Made by a program: the position numbers and the translations under genes
Notes under the pieces: generated by a model
Seen by the model: the letters and a program-made list of their open reading frames with translations, nothing else
Told to the model about the DNA's origin: nothing
Databases searched by the model: none
Origin: Umbelopsis isabellina
Lineage: Eukaryota > Mucoromycota > Umbelopsidomycetes > Umbelopsidales > Umbelopsidaceae
Reading direction: 5' to 3'
Length of the DNA: 64,000 bases
Assembly: GCA_016758905.1 (NCBI GenBank)
Contig: JAEPQZ010000006.1
Coordinates: forward strand, 558,001-622,000
Shown here: positions 60,301-64,000 of the stretch, in pieces
Layout: every line of letters starts with the position of its first letter
How positions within the stretch are numbered: the first letter of the stretch is position 1

Positions 60301-61488
60301 GACCATGATAGGTATAATACTGCTAAATACACTGATGATCTCTTGGAATATGTATTAAATTTTGTTGCCAGCATGTGCGCTATTGGCCGATGATCATCCT
60401 ACGGTCTACGAAGTCACAAGAACTATATCTACTATATACCAGTATCAAGATGATGGTTATAAATTGTACACCGCTTTGCTTTCAAAGTAAGTCAGGACTT
60501 GTTCTATTTTGTACAGTAGCTCAGTTTCAATCGTTGATCACTCCTGTTCATCCAGTGGTAGTGCAAATATTCCTTGGTATTCCCCAGCAATGACTGTAAA
60601 ATATCTCATTCGACAAGTAAAAACTATGGATCGTCTAATTCGTCGAGCTTTCAAATCACGGGAAGATGCTGACGACACTGAGGACACACAAAATGCAGCG
60701 CTACACAAGTTTTTTGAAGGAACAGCGGATGATGAAGAAACAGACAATGGCCCTAGACCTAGAGGTGTTCCTCGCGAAAAGTTTCCTAAAAAGCCTATCA
60801 TTTCGCTGCTACTATTACTTGGCAATGTTTTACAAATAGCGAGGAACCAGACTGCTGCCATAGGTGAGTCACCCACTGTTGATAAAACGCATTTACGCAC
60901 TTCAAATACTGATTCATTTGAAATAGTCTACTATTGCCGAGCTTATTCTCTTTGCCCTCAAGAGCCACTGATAGCTTTACTCACCGGTGTTGCGTTCCTG
61001 AATCGAGCAGTTCAACGCATAACTGATAATCGACATTTACAGATTGTTCAAGCTTTCACTTTTCTCTATAAATACTATGAAGCACGTAAGGAGCTTCAAT
61101 ATGCACAAGAAGCGGAATATAACATTGCTAGGGCTTTTCATACTCTAGGTAAGCTAATTTACAAGCTGGTGGATGGTTTGAGCTTATAATTGATTCATTT
61201 ATGTAAGATTTGGGACATCTTGCGGTTCCGTATTATGAGCGTGCGTTATGCTTGCCGTCTCGAGTAGCAGTGCTACAGGAAGGAGAAGAAGCTGCTATGC
61301 GTGGCCACAGTATTGAAAAGCTATTGGACGACGTATATGACTGGGAGATCCCGCACCCATGGAGTACGGACGAGGATGATCCAACTGACCTGAGACAGGA
61401 AGCAGCATATAATCTTCATATGATCTACGTTACTTCAGGCAATCCTGGTCTTGCTCAAATGCTAATGATCAAATATTGTTCAGTTTAA
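57387..61488 (+). CDS. TFC4: TFIIIC subunit Tfc4/Sfc4 (GTF3C3), TPR protein
   Basis: Tau-A subunit of TFIIIC that recruits TFIIIB to tRNA and 5S genes. It starts MPATRRSTRTRISQTISETS, followed by a long acidic region (DSDYYQPSEDEDAELQQDLL), then KAKLRKGKGRGRKGPRDHPL. TPR arrays follow: ANQHYVNAEYAEAIKLYQEI, HSAWVNLGMIQDELGRPDKA, DALWDRSFLLKEDGKIDAAI, HVKVIDELAKLYRSKENMDK, HEIAAAYMEKGKHDLALELL and DVMMALAQVYEETGEEEKAF. A central linker has RNDRKARERQLEEEKTE. The C-terminal array includes FTFLYKYYEARKELQYAQEA and AYNLHMIYVTSGNPGLAQML, ending IKYCSV. About a dozen exons. Acidic leader, two TPR arrays and overall length match Tfc4. Confidence 0.93.
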
Positions 61489-61693
61489 CGCTGCCAATTT
61501 GACACTTGTACATATTCAACACTATAAATTAGTAATAAATTGGGATATCAGCCATGTATTAAGAGGATACAGAAAATCACAAATTTTATATCTGTATACT
61601 ATTCAAGTTTTTGTTATGTTTTCTTTTGGTTGTGTATAGAAGAATGTCACAGCTTCCAACTATTAGACAGTGTCAATCATGCTTGACCTGCGT
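61489..61693. other. Convergent 3' ends
   Basis: About 205 bases between the TFC4 and ChAPs stops; AT-rich, no gene. Confidence 0.6.
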
Positions 61694-64000
61694 CTAGAAT
61701 TCATAGCCTTCAACCTGGAAGAGCTCGCCATAGTCGAAATAGCGGGTCATGAGTTTCTGCACTGGTTTAGGCAGGTTCATGGATGTAAGCATGTTTTGCA
61801 TCTTGGAAAGACCCTCCATTCGGATGAGCTTGTTTAAGTTGCAAGCAATATCAGTTGGATACTTTGACAAGAGTAGAATTAGCACAAACCAATAACTATT
61901 CATATGTTGCATGTTTTTACACTTACCACAATTTCATGATACCAACGTTCATGATACACTGTCAACTTCACAGCAGCCAAAAGAGCTTTTTGAACGTTAC
62001 CCTCTTTCGCATAGATCTCCAACAAACGCATCCACGCCTTAGCGGAGAACTTGTGATCCAAGCATTGCTCAAATGCTTCCTTGGCTTCGTTCTCATGCCA
62101 TAGGCGAAGACCAAGATCACCGAGAATTTCCCACTCAGTACCCGTTTTACGGTATGGCATATGCTGTGCTCGGTAGTGAGCAGCTTCTGTTCTCCAGAAT
62201 GTATAGACACGGAGGTCCTCATAGAGTACCATGAAGAGATTATCAAGCCAGCGCTCGCAAAGACGCTTGTTACTGAACGAGAAGCTGTAGTCTTGGAGGT
62301 TGGGTGTTGCAACAGCAGCGTTGGGATCCTTTGGTTCTTCTGCAGCTTGCTGAGGTTTCTCGAGCTCGTCATGGGTCACGTCAATTTTAGCAGTCTCTGA
62401 CTCCTCTAATGAGACATCTTCAAGCTTCTCTGCCACTTTTTCAGTTTCATCGCTTTCTTCCTTGATTGCTTCTGAAGATTTTTCGGTCGCCTTAGTAGCC
62501 TCCTCCTTGTCCTCCTCCTTTGAAGCCTTTATAGCACTAGAACTATCAGTCTTTCTCTTCTCTTCCTGTGCTTTTTGCATTCTGTACTCCTCTTCCATGA
62601 CAAACACAGCCGATCTGTATCTCAATAACTCGTCCCATCCAACCTTGGTGGCAAGACGCGTGAGAAGTGAATATGCCTTTGCAAACGTGCCGTGAAGTGC
62701 CGGTGCTGGTAGACGAAGCAAAGTTGGATCTGACTAAATAAAGTGGATGAAATGTCAGCTAGCTGAAGGGTTTGTAATACCATCGAATTGACGCTTGTAC
62801 CTCAGAATCTCTTCCAACGTTGTCATCTTCCATGACGCCGGAGCTGATTATTTCCGGTTTTATAGGCAAGTGTGTTTTTGACGGTGAAGGCATGCGATGC
62901 ATGTCGCGCTCGCTGTAGGTAAACATTGGACATGAGTTCAAAGTAAGTAGCGCCTGTTGATAAATTGTGTTAAACTAATGCAGTATTAAGCAGCATGAGC
63001 ATAATTAGTGTTTCTTTACGTACACTCTGAAAGTCCTCCAAATCGATATAGACTGTGGAGCGAGAGAGGGAGTGAAGGTTAGTTTGGATTACATAATCGT
63101 TGGAGCTGCGACCATGGATGGTACAAACCTTCTGTAAGCTTTGCCCAAGTTAGGAATTCAGAAGGTGTGTTGTTGACAGCGTGCTTTGCAAGCTTGAGAG
63201 CCATGTCATACTTGCCCTGATACATGCATGTTTAATAAATGTAACAATGATTGAAAAGGCAGTCCATAACTTCAGTTTACCTTGCTACGCAAGAAATCAA
63301 TTTGAGCATGCAAAAGAGAATAACTCTGGGGAGCCAGCTTCAGAGCCTCGTACAAAATGTTGACTGCTTTTATCTCTTCATTCTGACCAATATAAGACTG
63401 AGCCAACAAAGCAGCAACTTCAGGATCTTTTTGGTATAGTTTTTCAAACAGCGTAATAGCTGGAGCGTAACGGAAACTGTCGCCAAAATACTTCATTATA
63501 GCGTTGACCAGATGGTTATTGGTTGACGTGGCCACTTGGATCTCTGGCTTACTTCCCAATTGCCAACCTAGAGATATTATTGTTAGTGCAAGCACACAAA
63601 TGTTCAACCTGTAATCAAAACTATATTTACCTTGCCAAAATAGGTTCTCAGCCGCCTCTAAGAACTTCTGCTCAGCAGACAAGCTTGTGATGGGATCAAT
63701 CTTTCTGTACCCAGCCAATCTGTAGTAGCTGTCGTCAGAGTACAAAATAGCTCTGAGCAGGCCTGATAGAAAAGTTTCCTGCCAGATTGTCGATGTTGCC
63801 TCATGGCTAACCATAGCACTATTAGAATCAAAGCCACAAGATCATGAAATCAAAATTGACGCGGCTCCTACCGTTCACCGTTCGTATCCACCACGTAGCT
63901 CTCTACGCCACCAGGAATCTTGACCTCTACTCTTACATCAACACGCGAAAAGGCATTGAAACAGCTGTTGTACAGAAGAAAGTCAGTCTTTGATACTCAG
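61694..64000 (-). CDS. ChAPs-family exomer protein (Bch1/Bud7-like), 5' part missing
   Basis: Chs5-Arf1-binding protein; in yeast these pair with Chs5 as exomer, carrying chitin synthase from TGN to plasma membrane. The first visible exon reads CFNAFSRVDVRVEVKIPGGV then ESYVVDTNGE. Next come STIWQETFLSGLLRAILYSD, then DSYYRLAGYRKIDPI, the ChAPs signature. TPR-like helices follow: APAITLFEKLYQKDPEVAAL, AVNILYEALKLAPQSYSLLH and NTPSEFLTWAKLTEVYIDLE. LHGTFAKAYSLLTRLATKVG precedes an acidic, Glu/Lys-rich insert of about 100 residues, then RLCERWLDNLFMVLYEDLRV, GTEWEILGDLGLRLWHENEA, and YDYGEL/FDYGELFQVEGYEF at the end. The N-terminal part lies beyond 64,000. Confidence 0.93.

Overview
This window comes from a nuclear fungal genome. 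The genes are compact and spliced, with many short GT-AG introns of roughly 50-100 bases, and intergenic gaps are short. The gene set is fungal: POM152, a Chs5-Arf1-binding protein, a CsbD-like stress protein, TFIIIC Tfc4 and a Vrl1-type endosomal protein. An early-diverging lineage (Mucoromycota) is my best guess from the two closely similar G-alpha genes, the tubby-like protein and the long homopolymer tracts. That placement is inference, not proof. I recognised no transposon, virus-like element, rRNA, tRNA or CRISPR array by eye.

Layout. Bases 1-14,000 are all on the minus strand: a D-amino-acid oxidase cut by the window edge, G-alpha copy 1, a large VPS9-ankyrin-PX-BAR protein (Vrl1 type), a peroxisomal SCP-X-type thiolase, kinetochore Dsn1 and a multi-pass membrane protein. 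A gap of about 1.5 kb follows. Bases 15,500-29,800 hold an RNA m5C methyltransferase, a tubby-like protein, the CsbD-like protein, an MFS transporter, the divergent pair Dpb4/Sld5, G-alpha copy 2, cohesin Rad21 and a mitochondrial-type scramblase. Bases 29,900-45,000 hold Dim1, a small unknown protein, a disordered protein with two Atg8-interacting-motif candidates, a membrane protein, a peroxisomal FAD oxidase ending in SKL, a dienelactone hydrolase, a mitochondrial methionine aminopeptidase, Ncs2/Ctu2 and a STE-like kinase. Bases 45,200-64,000 hold Pom152, a disordered regulator-like protein, ribosomal protein eS19, a vacuolar Ca2+/H+ exchanger, a small mitochondrial-type protein, TFIIIC Tfc4 and a ChAPs-family (exomer) protein that runs off the window.

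How the genes relate. The window is mostly housekeeping, but several themes recur. Dsn1, Dpb4, Sld5 and Rad21 act in S phase or chromosome segregation, and the DNA upstream of each carries WCGCGW (MBF/MCB-like) sites; Dpb4 and Sld5 share one 144-base promoter. Vrl1 and the ChAPs protein both belong to endosome/TGN trafficking coats. DAO, the SCP-X thiolase and the SKL oxidase are peroxisomal metabolism. Four divergent pairs have start codons only 144-161 bases apart, about one nucleosome length. The most notable items are the complete Vrl1-type gene, the two G-alpha paralogues with matching intron positions, the tandem AIM-like motifs and the duplicated exon in the kinase.
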